Assembly: GCF_003049685.1 (NCBI RefSeq) | Contig: NZ_PYSY02000001.1 | Location: 248,001-312,000, forward strand | DNA length: 64,000 bases | Direction of reading: 5' to 3' | From: Brucella pituitosa | GTDB taxonomy: Bacteria; Pseudomonadota; Alphaproteobacteria; Rhizobiales; Rhizobiaceae | Shown here: positions 54,481-64,000 of the stretch, piece by piece | Position numbering within the stretch: position 1 is the stretch's first letter | Layout: each line of letters opens with the position of its first letter | The notes under the pieces: model-generated | What the model saw: only the letters and a program-made list of their open reading frames with translations | The model's database searches: none | What the model was told of the DNA's origin: nothing | Position numbers and translations under genes: made by a program

Positions 54481-55509
54481 ATGAAGATATCGAGATTTTC
54501 GCTCACTTTAGCAGCATTGGTTGCTGCGGCTTCGCTGGCCGGGACGGTTCAGGCAAGTTTTGCCGATCAGACGCTTTTGAATGTGTCCTATGATCCGACG
54601 CGCGAGCTTTACAAGGATTACAACGCGGCCTTTGCAAAACACTGGAAGGATCAGACCGGTGAAAATCTGACCATCCGCGTTTCCCATGGCGGTTCGGGCA
54701 AGCAGGCACGCTCCGTCATTGACGGCGTCAAAGCTGATGTCGTGACACTTGCGCTGGAAAGCGATATTGACGCGATTGTCGAACATTCCGGTAAAATCGA
54801 CAAGGATTGGCGCAAACGCCTCCCGGATAATTCCTCACCCTATACCTCCACGATTGTTTTCCTCGTGCGTAAAGGCAATCCCAAGGCCATCAAGGATTGG
54901 GGTGACCTGGTAAAGGATGGCGTCGAGGTCATTACGCCAAACCCGAAAACCTCGGGCGGCGCGCGCTGGAACTATCTGGCTGCCTGGGCGTGGGCCTATA
55001 AGGAATATGGCGGCGATGAAGCCAAGATAAAGGATTATATCGGCGAATTGTTCCGCCATGTTCCGGTGCTCGATACAGGTGCACGCGGTTCGACCACGAC
55101 CTTCGTGCAACGCCAGCTTGGCGATGTGCTGCTGGCTTGGGAAAACGAAGCCTATCTTTCGATCGCTGAATTCGGTGAAGATGCTTTTGACATTGTGGTT
55201 CCGCCGCAGTCCATCCTCGCAGAACCGCCCGTGGCGCTGGTCGATAAGAATGCCGATGAAAATGGAACCCGTAAGGTTGCCGAGGCCTATCTCGAATATC
55301 TCTATTCGCCGGAAGGTCAGGCGCTTGCATCCAAGCATTTTTACCGTCCATCCAAGCCGGACGTCGTGCCTGCTGACCAGAAGCGCGAGTTTCCGCAATT
55401 GCAGCTTGTGACGATTGATGATCCAATCTTTGGCGGATGGGCCAAAGCGCAGCCTTATCACTTCGGCGATGGCGGTACATTCGACCAGATCTACAAGTCT
55501 GCGAAGTAA
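54481..55509 (+). CDS. sbp: Sulfate/thiosulfate ABC transporter substrate-binding protein
   Basis: 342 residues from the ATG at 54481, with GGAGG five bases before. Signal peptide ends near VQASFA. The mature protein follows the Sbp/CysP pattern: [43 protein letters not shown], and [22 protein letters not shown], the anion-binding loops. First gene of sbp-cysT-cysW-cysA, a complete sulfate importer. Confidence 0.94.
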   Translation: MKISRFSLTLAALVAAASLAGTVQASFADQTLLNVSYDPTRELYKDYNAAFAKHWKDQTGENLTIRVSHGGSGKQARSVIDGVKADVVTLALESDIDAIVEHSGKIDKDWRKRLPDNSSPYTSTIVFLVRKGNPKAIKDWGDLVKDGVEVITPNPKTSGGARWNYLAAWAWAYKEYGGDEAKIKDYIGELFRHVPVLDTGARGSTTTFVQRQLGDVLLAWENEAYLSIAEFGEDAFDIVVPPQSILAEPPVALVDKNADENGTRKVAEAYLEYLYSPEGQALASKHFYRPSKPDVVPADQKREFPQLQLVTIDDPIFGGWAKAQPYHFGDGGTFDQIYKSAK

Positions 55510-55577
55510 ATCCACTCGTGGTCTGATTCCGATAGGATGCAGTCACACGAAAGATCAATAAAAGGGAACAAATATTG

Positions 55578-56444
55578 ATGTCTTCGCGCCCTGCACCGGT
55601 CAGAGCAGGGTGGCATTTCAGAAAACCGAGTGTCATTCCGGGCTTCGGACTGACACTCGGTTTTAGTGTCGCCTACTTGACCCTTCTTATTCTTATTCCG
55701 CTTGCGGCTCTCGTGCTGCGCTCGACCGATGTCGGGCTGTCGGGTTTTTGGCGTATCGTCACCGATGAACGCACCATAAAAGCGCTTGAAACCAGCTTTG
55801 GCACAGCCTTCATTGCAGCGCTTGTCAACGTTGTGTTTGGCGTGATCCTGGCCTGGGTGCTGGTGCGCTATCGCTTTCCGGGGCGACGGTTCATTGATGC
55901 AATCGTCGATATTCCGTTTGCACTTCCAACGGCTGTTGCCGGTATCGCGCTCGCTTCGATCTATGCACCCAATGGCTGGATCGGCAGCCTGTTGGCTCCG
56001 TTTAATATTCGGATCGCTTTTTCGCGCGCAGGCATCGTCGTGGCGCTGATCTTCATCGGCCTGCCATTCGTGGTGCGCACAGTGCAGCCCATTATGGAAG
56101 AAATCAGCCGTGAGGTTGAGGAAGCTGCAGCAACCCTTGGCGCGTCGCGTTTCCAGACAATCTGGCGGGTGCTTCTGCCAAGTCTGCAGCCAGCGATTCT
56201 CACTGGCTTTGCACTCGCTTTCGCACGCGGGGTTGGTGAATATGGTTCCGTGATCTTCATCGCGGGCAACACACCCTATGTGTCGGAAATCGCACCCTTG
56301 CTGATCGTCATCAGGCTTGAAGAATATGATTATGCCGGGGCGACCGCGCTTGCGACCGTGATGCTGGCGCTTTCATTTGCCATGTTGCTGTTCATCAATC
56401 TGATCCAGTCCTGGACGAGAAAGAAGTATGGCTATGGCGAATGA
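55578..56444 (+). CDS. cysT: Sulfate ABC transporter permease CysT
   Basis: 288 residues from the ATG at 55578. Six transmembrane helices with the binding-protein-dependent transport EAA loop, here EEAAATLGASRFQTIWRVLLPSLQP. PFALPTAVAGIAL and GEYGSVIFIAGNTPY are typical of CysT/CysU. It overlaps cysW by 17 bases. Confidence 0.93.
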   Translation: MSSRPAPVRAGWHFRKPSVIPGFGLTLGFSVAYLTLLILIPLAALVLRSTDVGLSGFWRIVTDERTIKALETSFGTAFIAALVNVVFGVILAWVLVRYRFPGRRFIDAIVDIPFALPTAVAGIALASIYAPNGWIGSLLAPFNIRIAFSRAGIVVALIFIGLPFVVRTVQPIMEEISREVEEAAATLGASRFQTIWRVLLPSLQPAILTGFALAFARGVGEYGSVIFIAGNTPYVSEIAPLLIVIRLEEYDYAGATALATVMLALSFAMLLFINLIQSWTRKKYGYGE

Positions 56445-57297
56445 CATAACAACTTCGATGCGCAGTGCCGTGACGGAAAGTCTGCCGACGCGGCTCCTTT
56501 TGATTGGCATAGCGCTGGTGTTTCTGGCGCTCTTCCTCATTCTGCCGGTGGTCGCAGTTTTTGTCGAAGCCTTCCGTAAGGGAACGGAAGAGTATCTTAC
56601 TGCGCTTGTTGAGCCGGACGCCTGGGCAGCGATCAGGTTGACCTTGTTGGTTGCGGCAATATCCGTGCCCGTCAATCTGGTGTTTGGTGTCGCCGCTGCT
56701 TGGGCAATTGCCAAGTTCGAGTTCAAAGGTAAGGCCGTTCTGACAACCTTGATTGACCTGCCATTTTCGATATCGCCGGTTATTTCCGGTCTTGTTTTTG
56801 TGTTGCTGTTTGCAAGTCATGGACTGCTTGGACCATGGTTATCGAGCCATAATATTCAGATACTCTTTGCGGTGCCTGGTATCGTGCTGGCAACACTCTT
56901 TGTGACATTTCCATTTGTGGCGCGCGAACTCATTCCGCTGATGCAGGAACAGGGAAGCGGTGATGAAGAAGCCGCAATTTCTTTGGGGGCAAATGGCTGG
57001 CAGACCTTCCGTTATGTCACCTTGCCCAACATCAAATGGGGGCTTCTCTACGGCGTTTTGCTCTGTAATGCGCGGGCGATGGGCGAGTTTGGCGCAGTTT
57101 CCGTGGTGTCGGGCCACATTCGCGGTCTTACCAATACGATGCCGCTGCACGTCGAAATCCTCTATAACGAATATAATTTCGTCGCGGCATTTGCGGTCGC
57201 CTCACTTCTGGCACTTCTTGCTCTCGTGACCTTGGCGCTAAAAGCATTTCTTGAGCTGCGTTATGGTGATGAACTGGCTGGCGGTAACGGGCATTAA
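56428..57297 (+). CDS. cysW: Sulfate ABC transporter permease CysW
   Basis: 289 residues from an ATG at 56428; an ATG two codons later is possible. Six helices, with the EAA loop DEEAAISLGANGWQTFRYVTLPNIKW and the CysW sequence PFSISPVISGLVFVLLF. Starts inside the end of cysT (coupled translation). Confidence 0.93.
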   Translation: MAMANDITTSMRSAVTESLPTRLLLIGIALVFLALFLILPVVAVFVEAFRKGTEEYLTALVEPDAWAAIRLTLLVAAISVPVNLVFGVAAAWAIAKFEFKGKAVLTTLIDLPFSISPVISGLVFVLLFASHGLLGPWLSSHNIQILFAVPGIVLATLFVTFPFVARELIPLMQEQGSGDEEAAISLGANGWQTFRYVTLPNIKWGLLYGVLLCNARAMGEFGAVSVVSGHIRGLTNTMPLHVEILYNEYNFVAAFAVASLLALLALVTLALKAFLELRYGDELAGGNGH

Positions 57298-57370
57298 CAA
57301 CTAACTTATATACGAGAATAAACCGCCCAAGCTTTGTTTTAGCAGTTGGCGGTAGGGGAAAGGATTGGGA

Positions 57371-58462
57371 ATGGAAGTTCGTGTCGCCGGTGTGCGTAAA
57401 GAGTTTGCTCGCTTTCCGGCATTGCATAATGTGTCGCTGGACATCCGTTCGAGCGAGTTGATTGCTTTGCTTGGACCATCGGGCTCGGGCAAGACAACCT
57501 TGCTGCGCCTGATTGCCGGGCTGGAAAAACCAACCGAGGGCGCCATTTATTTTGGTGAAGAGGATGCTTCGCACAAAAGTGTGCAGGAGCGGAATGTCGG
57601 TTTCGTGTTTCAGCACTATGCGCTGTTTCGCCATATGACGGTTGCCGAGAATATCGGTTTTGGCCTGAAGGTTCGCCCGAGCAGTACACGTCCTGCCACC
57701 GTCGAGATTAGGCGCCGAGCGCTCGAATTGCTCGATCTTGTGCAGTTGAAAGGGCTTGAAAACCGCTATCCGTCGCAGCTTTCTGGTGGTCAGCGTCAGC
57801 GCGTGGCTCTTGCGCGCGCGATGGCTATCGAGCCGAAAGTCCTGCTTCTCGATGAACCGTTCGGAGCACTTGATGCGCAGGTTCGCAAGGAACTGCGCCG
57901 TTGGCTCCGTGAGATTCACGACAAGACTGGCCACACGACCGTGTTCGTTACCCACGATCAGGATGAAGCGCTGGAACTCGCAGATCGGGTGGTGGTGATG
58001 AGTCAGGGCCGTATCGAGCAGATCGGTACGCCTGATGAGGTCTATGATACGCCCAATTCGCCTTTCGTTTATGGCTTCATTGGTGAATCCAGCACTCTTC
58101 CTGTGCGGATAGAAAAGGGTGAGCTTTGGCTGGCCGATCGCAATATTGGTCTGACGGTCGATGGCGTTGCCGATGGTGAAACTCGGCTGTTTTTCCGCCC
58201 GCATGATGTGGAGTTGCTTGACGGTTGCGGTGGTTGCATCGCCGGTACAGTCATTGCAAGCCGCAGGTCTGGCGGGAAACGCCGCGTGGAACTTGAAATC
58301 GGCGGTGCGCGTGAGCGCGTCGAAATCGAGATACCAGCAGAGCATCCGGCTTCGGAAAAAAGCCGCATCGCTTTCCGCCCTCGCTACTGGCAGGTTTTCG
58401 GAAATGATGATGCGCCAAATGCAATTGAAAACCCTCCGGTTTTAACCGAGGCTCAGGCCTAA
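57371..58462 (+). CDS. cysA: Sulfate ABC transporter ATP-binding protein CysA
   Basis: 363 residues from the ATG at 57371. Walker A is GPSGSGKTT near residue 38, signature [15 protein letters not shown], Walker [13 protein letters not shown]. The C-terminal ~120 residues are the TOBE-like regulatory domain ([24 protein letters not shown]). Drives import of sulfate or thiosulfate with CysTW and Sbp. Followed by a terminator. Confidence 0.94.
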   Translation: MEVRVAGVRKEFARFPALHNVSLDIRSSELIALLGPSGSGKTTLLRLIAGLEKPTEGAIYFGEEDASHKSVQERNVGFVFQHYALFRHMTVAENIGFGLKVRPSSTRPATVEIRRRALELLDLVQLKGLENRYPSQLSGGQRQRVALARAMAIEPKVLLLDEPFGALDAQVRKELRRWLREIHDKTGHTTVFVTHDQDEALELADRVVVMSQGRIEQIGTPDEVYDTPNSPFVYGFIGESSTLPVRIEKGELWLADRNIGLTVDGVADGETRLFFRPHDVELLDGCGGCIAGTVIASRRSGGKRRVELEIGGARERVEIEIPAEHPASEKSRIAFRPRYWQVFGNDDAPNAIENPPVLTEAQA

Positions 58463-58495
58463 AACAGGCTGATCAAAGCACGACCTTATCAAACT

Positions 58496-58538
58496 GACAT
58501 CCGCATTTTTTAACAGATGCGGATGTCTTTTATCTTTT
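58496..58538 (+). terminator. Terminator of the sulfate transporter operon
   Basis: 11-pair stem, GACATCCGCAT / ATGCGGATGTC, with a 10-base loop, then TTTTATCTTTT. 33 bases past the cysA stop codon. Confidence 0.85.
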
Positions 58539-58579
58539 AGAGCGCCGTGCCTCCCATGGGCGCACGAAGGCCGCTCTAA
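58537..58579 (+). repeat. Family A palindromic repeat, copy 3
   Basis: 43 bases from TTAGAGCGCCGTGCCTCC to GAAGGCCGCTCTAA; centre CCCATGGG. It begins in the U-run of the preceding terminator. Confidence 0.8.
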
Positions 58580-58908
58580 CAGGTAAAAGTACCCAGTAGG
58601 GCGAAGTGCGTGCCCGAGGCATTTTCGCAATCTAATACGCAGAGTAGTATTATTCTTATTTTCAGTATGTTAGGGTTGTAAAAGGCGCATATTTTATAAC
58701 GCAACATTAATGTTCGGAAAGAATTGTGCGTTGCGATTCAAACGGTTTGAATATCAGCACAACCCGTCGTCGCATTTTGGCCAAATGATATCGACATTCA
58801 GGGAACCGAATACGGATACTGTCGTTCCCCTGATATGAAAATTCTCAGTGCATTCAGTATCCACCCGCCGCATTTAACTTATTCCCTTCGGAAAGGCTGT
58901 TAAGGCAC

Positions 58909-61900
58909 ATGCCGGAATTGTCTTCTTCGCCGTCTAATTCGTCCATTGCCGATCGCAAGACTTCGGATCAGATTCCGCCCGAGCAACCCTCTCCGATACG
59001 TGCTCTTTACAAAAGCGAGGATGAGCTGCGCGAACTCGCGGCCTCCGTTGCACGTGGCGAAGAGCTGGATTTGCCCGGCTATCAGGCTTTTGAGTTCGAT
59101 CAGCGCCTGTCTGAAAATGGCAAGCTGATCCTGCACGCATACCGCTCGTCCGATGCGGCTTCTCGCGCTGGCGAGACGATTACGCCAGCCGCACAGTGGC
59201 TGCTCGACAATCATTATCAGATCGACAAGACCGTCCAGCAGACACGCCGCGATCTGCCGCGGAAGTTCATCCGCCAACTGCCGCCCTATGAGGCCCGCGT
59301 TGAAAAATATCAGGACATGCCGCGTATTTTTGCGCTTGCATGGCTTTATGTTGCTCACACCGACAGTAATTTCTCGCTCAAGTCGCTGACGGCGCTTGTT
59401 CAGGGCTTTCAGACTGTCGAGCCGCTGAAGATTGGTGAACTATGGGCGCTGCCATCGGCTGTGCGGTATTTCCTCATCGAGAATGCGCGTCGTCTGGCGC
59501 TGCGCGTTGATCGCGCGCGCAACATGCGCAATCTCGCCAATACTGCTGCTGATCGCATCGTCGTTGCCACTGATAAGGATGAGCTCGACACGGTTCTGGC
59601 GCAATATGCGCAAGCAGCACGTGACAGCACATTTGCCACGCATCTGCTTTATCGCCTGCGCAGCGCCTCGACCGATACATCGGCTGCCGCAAGCTGGCTT
59701 GAGCGTATTCTCGAGCAGGAAGGCAGCAATCCCGAAGACGCCATCGTTGAGGAACATGCCCGCCAGTCCACCGGCGGTGTGACGATGGGCAATGTCATCA
59801 CCAGCCTCAAAAGAATTGACGATATCGACTGGGAAACCTGGTTTGAAACCGTCAACGAGGTCGATGCAATTCTGCGCGACCATAGCGATTTTGAACTTCT
59901 GGATTTCCGTTCGCGCAATGCCTATCGCGTGACGATTGAAAAGCTCGCTCGCTTTTCGAATATGAGCGAAATCGACATCACCTGGGCAGCACTCAAGCTT
60001 GCAGAAGACAGCAAGTCCGCGGGATCAGCAGATGTCAACGGCGCGGAAGGTAAGGGCTCGATCGCCTATTATCTTTCGGGCGAGGGACGCTCTGAGCTTG
60101 AAAAGATGTGCGGCTACAAGGCGCCATTCGGCGTCAAAGCCCTGCGCTTTTATCGTAATCTGGGCCTGTTGGGTTTCTTCATCCCAACAGCCATTTTCAC
60201 GATTCTGATTCTGCTGACGGTCAATTACTGCATGAGCAGGGCCGGGCTTTCGACCGACCTGCGTACTTTGTTCACGCTGCTCGCGATTTTCCCGGCAATG
60301 GACGCGTCTTATTCGCTGTTCAATGCGCTGGTGCCGTGGTTTGTGCAACCGACGCGCTTGATCGGCTTCGAATATAAGGAAGGCCTGCCAGTTGAGGCGC
60401 GCACGCTTGTTGCCGTGCCAACGCTTATCAATTCGCGCGATTCCATCGACGAGCAGATCCGCAATCTTGAGGTCCATTATCTCACCAATCCACGCGGCGA
60501 AATCTATTTCGCGCTGGTCAGCGACTGGGTGGATGCAAAGCAGGAAATCACGCCTGCGGATATGGAAATCTACGAATATGCGCGCGATGAAATAGCCAAG
60601 CTCAATGAGCATTATACCGGCAGCGAACAGCCGCGCTTCTTCCTGCTTCACCGTCGCCGCCTGTTCAATGAAAAGCAGAGCTGCTGGATGGGCTGGGAGC
60701 GCAAGCGTGGCAAGCTCCATGAGTTGAATCTGCTGCTGCGTGGCGATCAGGATACGAGCTATTTCCCGCCGGACGAGCGTCTGCCGAAAGACGTCAAATT
60801 CGTCATGACGCTGGACGCGGATACGCGGCTTACGCCGGAATCGGTCACCAACCTCGTTGGCAAGCTCAGCCATCCACTGAACCGCCCGGTTTTCGATGAG
60901 AAAACCGGCAAGGTTGTTCGTGGTTATGGCATTTTGCAGCCTCGTGTGACGCCTTCGTTGACGACGGGCGATGAAGCTTCATTCCTGCAGCGCGTTTTCT
61001 CGGTCAATCGCGGCATTGATCCTTATGTCTTTGCCGTTTCCGATTCCTATCAGGATCTTTTGGGTGAAGGCACCTTCACCGGTAAGGGTCTTTACGATAT
61101 CGACGCCTTTGAAATTGCGCTGAAAAATCGCGTTCCAGAGAACACGCTTCTCAGCCACGACCTGCTCGAAGGCGGCTATGCCCGCGCAGCGCTGGTCAGT
61201 GATGTCGAAGTCGTTGAAGATTATCCGACCGGCTACAATGTCGACGTGTCGCGTCATCACCGTTGGGCACGTGGCGACTGGCAGCTTCTGCCATGGCTGT
61301 TCTCGACAGGCCGCGGTGTAAGCGCGATCACGCGTTGGAAGATGGTCGATAATCTGCGTCGTTCGCTCAATCCGATCCTGTGGCTGATTGCAGCCATTAT
61401 CGGCTGGAGTGTACTGCCAATTGGACCGGCTGCTGTCTGGCAAGGCTTCCTGATCATCAGCATGTTTGTGGCGCCGACCTTCGGCATCGTCACCAACCTC
61501 ATTCCGTCAAATATGGACTATTCGCTTAAAGGCCATGCGCAGTCGGTTCTGACCGATATTGCACTGGGCACGGCGGATGTGGCGCTGCGCACCACCTTCA
61601 TTGCGCATTCCGCGTTCCTGATGGCTGATGCGATTGCGCGCACGATTTATCGCCTGTTCGTATCACGCCGTAACCTGCTCGAATGGCGTACGGCGGCACA
61701 GGCCAAGTCCGCGCCCGACACGCTGCTGTTTTACTTCCAGATGATGTGGCCAGCCATTGTTATTGCGGGTCTTGCGATCTTCATGCCTCTGGCTGCAGAA
61801 AGCCACGCAGCGATGATTGCTGCACCCTTTGCCGTGATCTGGTTTGCGTCACCGCTGATTGCCTGGCTCGTCAGCCGTTCTGCGAAGCCGCAGGATACGC

Positions 61901-64000
61901 TGGAAGTGCTGTCCTCTGACAAGTCGGCTCTGCGCCGGTATGCGCGCCGTACCTGGCGCTATTTCGCCGAATTCACCAATGAAGAAAACAACCATCTTCC
62001 ACCTGATAACTTCCAGGAAGATCCAGCTCCGATTGTTGCGCAGCGTACGTCACCAACCAATATCGGCGTTTATTTTCTGTCGGTGATTGCGGCGCGTGAC
62101 TTTGGCTGGATCGGCTTTACCGAGACGCTTGATCGCGTTGAAGCCACCGTCAATACGCTTGAGAAGATGGAGAAATATCAGGGCCATCTCTACAACTGGT
62201 ATGAGACCAATACGCTGACGCCGATGCGTCCGCTTTATGTCTCTGCCGTGGATAGTGGCAATCTCGCGGGCCATCTTGTGACGCTTTCGTCGGCGCTGGA
62301 AGAATGGGCGGAAGCACCATCTGTTTATCTCCAGGCCGATCTCGACGGTATTCTTGACGTCAACGACGTACTTGAGGAAACGATAGCTCGTATCCCGGAT
62401 GATCGTCGTATCCTGCGTCCATTGCGCCGTCGTCTGGAAGAGCGGATCGCCAATTTCCGTCGTGCAGTGCGTACCATCAAGGAAGAGCCGGAAACGGCAT
62501 CGTTCCGCACTATCAATCTGTCGCTCTTTGCGACCGATATTGTGCGCCTGATGGAAGAACTCGACAGCGAGATCGAAACACCTGCAAGTGCTGAAGCGCG
62601 TGAGTGGGCTTATATTCTCGTTGAAACCTGCAAGGCCCACACCGACGATTCGATGGGCGAGCACAACACCGACGAACTGCGTGAGCGCCTGCGTGATCTT
62701 GCATCCCGTTCGCGCCAGCTGGCCTTTGACATGCAGTTCGGTTTCCTTGAACGGAAAGAACGTCGTCTTCTGTCGATCGGTTTCCGCGTGCAGGAAAACG
62801 AACTGGACGAGAGCTGCTACGATCTTCTGGCATCGGAAGCTCGTCTTGCGAGCCTGTTTGCCATTGCCAAGGGCGACGTGCCGGTTGAGCATTGGTTCAA
62901 GCTTGGCCGTCTTCTGGTTCCAGTTGGCTGGAAGGGCGCTCTGCTCTCCTGGTCCGGCTCGATGTTCGAGTATCTGATGCCGCCGCTGGTTATGTCGGAG
63001 CCGCTTGGTTCGCTGCTTGACCAGACCAACAAGCTCGTTGTGCAGCGTCAGATCGACTACGCGACCTCGCGCGGTCTGCCTTGGGGTATTTCGGAAGCGG
63101 CATTCAATGCGCGTGACGCGCATATGAACTACCAATATTCGAACTTTGGCGTGCCGAACCTCGGCCTTCAGCGTGGTCTGTCGCGTAATGCGGTTATCGC
63201 GCCTTATGCGAGCTTACTGGCTTCGCAGTATCAACCCGCTGCGGCTGTCGCCAACCTGAAGCGATTGGAAAAGCTCGGTGCGCTTGGCCGCTATGGTTTC
63301 CACGATTCCGTGGACTTCACTCCTTCGCGTGTTCGCGAAGGTGAAACCTGTGCGGTGGTGAAAAACTACTATGCCCACCACCATGGCATGTCGATCATTG
63401 CGGTTAACAACGTGATCTTTGAAGGCCGCATGCGTGAACGCTTCCATTCCGATCCGGTGATCGAAGCAGCCGAACTGCTGTTGCAGGAAAAGGCACCACG
63501 CGAAATTCCAATGATCTATGCGAAGACGGAAAATCCGATGCGTGTGGATTCGGGCGGTTTCGATGATGCGCCAATGCGTATCATCGATGTGCCGTTCAAG
63601 GCTCCGCGTACGACGCATATGATGTCGAATGGTCAATATGCACTGATGGTGACGGCGAATGGCTCAGGCTATAGTCGCTGGCACAATTGGGACATCACCC
63701 GTTTCCATGCCGATGCGTCGGAGGATTTGCAGGGCACGTTCCTGTTCCTGCGCGACATGGAAAGCGGATACTGGTGGTCGGCGACCGGCGAGCCGGTACG
63801 CAACCCCGAGGAAGAAACCAAGACTGTCTTCACCGAAGACAAGGCGGAGTTCTACAAGACTGCCGGTGACATCAAGACGGTCATGGAAGTGATCGTTTCG
63901 TCAGAATCTGATGGTGAAGGCCGCAGGCTCGATATCATCAATACCAGTGCGCGGGATCGCGTGATTGAAGTCACGTCTTATTCCGAACTGGTGCTGACGG
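58909..64000 (+). CDS. cgs: Cyclic beta-1,2-glucan synthase, 3' end outside window
   Basis: About 1,697 codons are open with no stop; the family is ~2,830 residues long. The start is the ATG at 58909. The N-terminal glycosyltransferase region (GT84) has transmembrane helices near residues 420-475, 820-865 and 935-990, the acidic pair TLDADTRL (near 636-638), DIDAFE (near 728) and HHRWARGDWQLLPW (near 785). A C-terminal region with VKNYYAHHHGMSIIAVNN (near 1490) belongs to the glucoamylase-like and GH94 phosphorylase-like domains. It makes periplasmic cyclic glucan, in Brucella a virulence factor and in Rhizobium (NdvB) a symbiosis factor. Confidence 0.94.
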   Translation, partial: MPELSSSPSNSSIADRKTSDQIPPEQPSPIRALYKSEDELRELAASVARGEELDLPGYQAFEFDQRLSENGKLILHAYRSSDAASRAGETITPAAQWLLDNHYQIDKTVQQTRRDLPRKFIRQLPPYEARVEKYQDMPRIFALAWLYVAHTDSNFSLKSLTALVQGFQTVEPLKIGELWALPSAVRYFLIENARRLALRVDRARNMRNLANTAADRIVVATDKDELDTVLAQYAQAARDSTFATHLLYRLRSASTDTSAAASWLERILEQEGSNPEDAIVEEHARQSTGGVTMGNVITSLKRIDDIDWETWFETVNEVDAILRDHSDFELLDFRSRNAYRVTIEKLARFSNMSEIDITWAALKLAEDSKSAGSADVNGAEGKGSIAYYLSGEGRSELEKMCGYKAPFGVKALRFYRNLGLLGFFIPTAIFTILILLTVNYCMSRAGLSTDLRTLFTLLAIFPAMDASYSLFNALVPWFVQPTRLIGFEYKEGLPVEARTLVAVPTLINSRDSIDEQIRNLEVHYLTNPRGEIYFALVSDWVDAKQEITPADMEIYEYARDEIAKLNEHYTGSEQPRFFLLHRRRLFNEKQSCWMGWERKRGKLHELNLLLRGDQDTSYFPPDERLPKDVKFVMTLDADTRLTPESVTNLVGKLSHPLNRPVFDEKTGKVVRGYGILQPRVTPSLTTGDEASFLQRVFSVNRGIDPYVFAVSDSYQDLLGEGTFTGKGLYDIDAFEIALKNRVPENTLLSHDLLEGGYARAALVSDVEVVEDYPTGYNVDVSRHHRWARGDWQLLPWLFSTGRGVSAITRWKMVDNLRRSLNPILWLIAAIIGWSVLPIGPAAVWQGFLIISMFVAPTFGIVTNLIPSNMDYSLKGHAQSVLTDIALGTADVALRTTFIAHSAFLMADAIARTIYRLFVSRRNLLEWRTAAQAKSAPDTLLFYFQMMWPAIVIAGLAIFMPLAAESHAAMIAAPFAVIWFASPLIAWLVSRSAKPQDTLEVLSSDKSALRRYARRTWRYFAEFTNEENNHLPPDNFQEDPAPIVAQRTSPTNIGVYFLSVIAARDFGWIGFTETLDRVEATVNTLEKMEKYQGHLYNWYETNTLTPMRPLYVSAVDSGNLAGHLVTLSSALEEWAEAPSVYLQADLDGILDVNDVLEETIARIPDDRRILRPLRRRLEERIANFRRAVRTIKEEPETASFRTINLSLFATDIVRLMEELDSEIETPASAEAREWAYILVETCKAHTDDSMGEHNTDELRERLRDLASRSRQLAFDMQFGFLERKERRLLSIGFRVQENELDESCYDLLASEARLASLFAIAKGDVPVEHWFKLGRLLVPVGWKGALLSWSGSMFEYLMPPLVMSEPLGSLLDQTNKLVVQRQIDYATSRGLPWGISEAAFNARDAHMNYQYSNFGVPNLGLQRGLSRNAVIAPYASLLASQYQPAAAVANLKRLEKLGALGRYGFHDSVDFTPSRVREGETCAVVKNYYAHHHGMSIIAVNNVIFEGRMRERFHSDPVIEAAELLLQEKAPREIPMIYAKTENPMRVDSGGFDDAPMRIIDVPFKAPRTTHMMSNGQYALMVTANGSGYSRWHNWDITRFHADASEDLQGTFLFLRDMESGYWWSATGEPVRNPEEETKTVFTEDKAEFYKTAGDIKTVMEVIVSSESDGEGRRLDIINTSARDRVIEVTSYSELVLT

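Larger units (their letters stand above)
58463..58908. other. 446-base region before the cyclic glucan synthase gene
   Basis: Contains the cysA terminator, a family A repeat, and an AT-rich stretch (58630-58720) likely to hold the cgs promoter. No gene is supported. A ribosome site before the cgs start (AAGG at 58902-58905) is weak. Confidence 0.5.

Noticed and set aside
62050..63135. Minus-strand frame of 361 codons inside the glucan synthase
   Set aside because: It lies wholly within cgs, which has clear family motifs in the other strand; no domain or ribosome site.

Overview
The window reads as a chromosomal segment of an alphaproteobacterium of the order Hyphomicrobiales (Rhizobiales), most likely Brucella or Ochrobactrum. 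This rests on protein families recognised by eye, not on a database search. The pointers are a cyclic beta-1,2-glucan synthase, an IalB family protein, an ImuA-ImuB-DnaE2 mutasome under a GTTC-N7-GTTC LexA box, a Bax-inhibitor gene preceded by what looks like the ybhL leader RNA, DUF2794 and DUF930 proteins, and intergenic palindromic repeats of the kind common in this family. No tRNA, rRNA, CRISPR array, prophage or intact insertion sequence was seen. Most of the sequence is ordinary core genome with tight gene packing.

Layout. 1-5.3 kb: the end of a TamB-like translocation protein and a Tat/lipoprotein L,D-transpeptidase (cell envelope). 5.4-8.6 kb: two minus-strand genes of unknown function, then a copper locus (a YcnI-PCuAC fusion and a small His/Cys-rich secreted protein) and glyoxalase I. 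8.8-15.7 kb: Mrp, phosphoglucomutase, a P-loop kinase, an FAH-family hydrolase, several very small genes, a lytic transglycosylase lipoprotein and a hemolysin III homologue. 15.7-21.3 kb: the SOS mutagenesis operon imuA-imuB-dnaE2. 21.4-23.4 kb: an apparently autoregulated MarR/DUF6616 pair, and a ParD-like antitoxin fused by overlap to a methionine aminopeptidase. 23.4-33 kb: argG, a methyltransferase, a LysE exporter, rlmN, ialB, a YkvA protein, an unrecognised candidate cysteine hydrolase, phhB, a low-molecular-weight tyrosine phosphatase overlapping thpR, and an arylesterase divergent from a YbbA/YbbP-type ABC transporter. 33-40.3 kb: that transporter, the Bax-inhibitor protein with its leader, a GNAT acetyltransferase, DUF2794, a 470-base gene-poor stretch with a large stem-loop, DUF1223 and a small DUF6500-like gene.

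40.4-49 kb: aconitase (acnA), the divergent cytochrome c maturation operon ccmABCD-ccmG (with ccmD too short for ordinary gene finding), an AT-rich periplasmic protein, and ilvD. 49.3-54.3 kb: signalling and small secreted proteins (a receiver-only response regulator coupled to a protein with an HPD J-domain motif, an Lrp ligand-binding-only protein, a membrane diguanylate cyclase, DUF930, an MliC-like protein, a YdcF-like protein). 54.5-58.5 kb: the complete sulfate ABC transporter sbp-cysT-cysW-cysA. 58.9 kb to the end: the first ~1,697 codons of the cyclic beta-1,2-glucan synthase, which runs off the window.

The points most worth follow-up are the ParD-like/Map cassette with its operator-like inverted repeat, the receiver/J-domain pair, the stem-loop at 38.9 kb, the Irr-box-like palindrome near 6.5 kb, the ybhL leader, and three families of short palindromic repeats whose copies sit in at least eight gaps.
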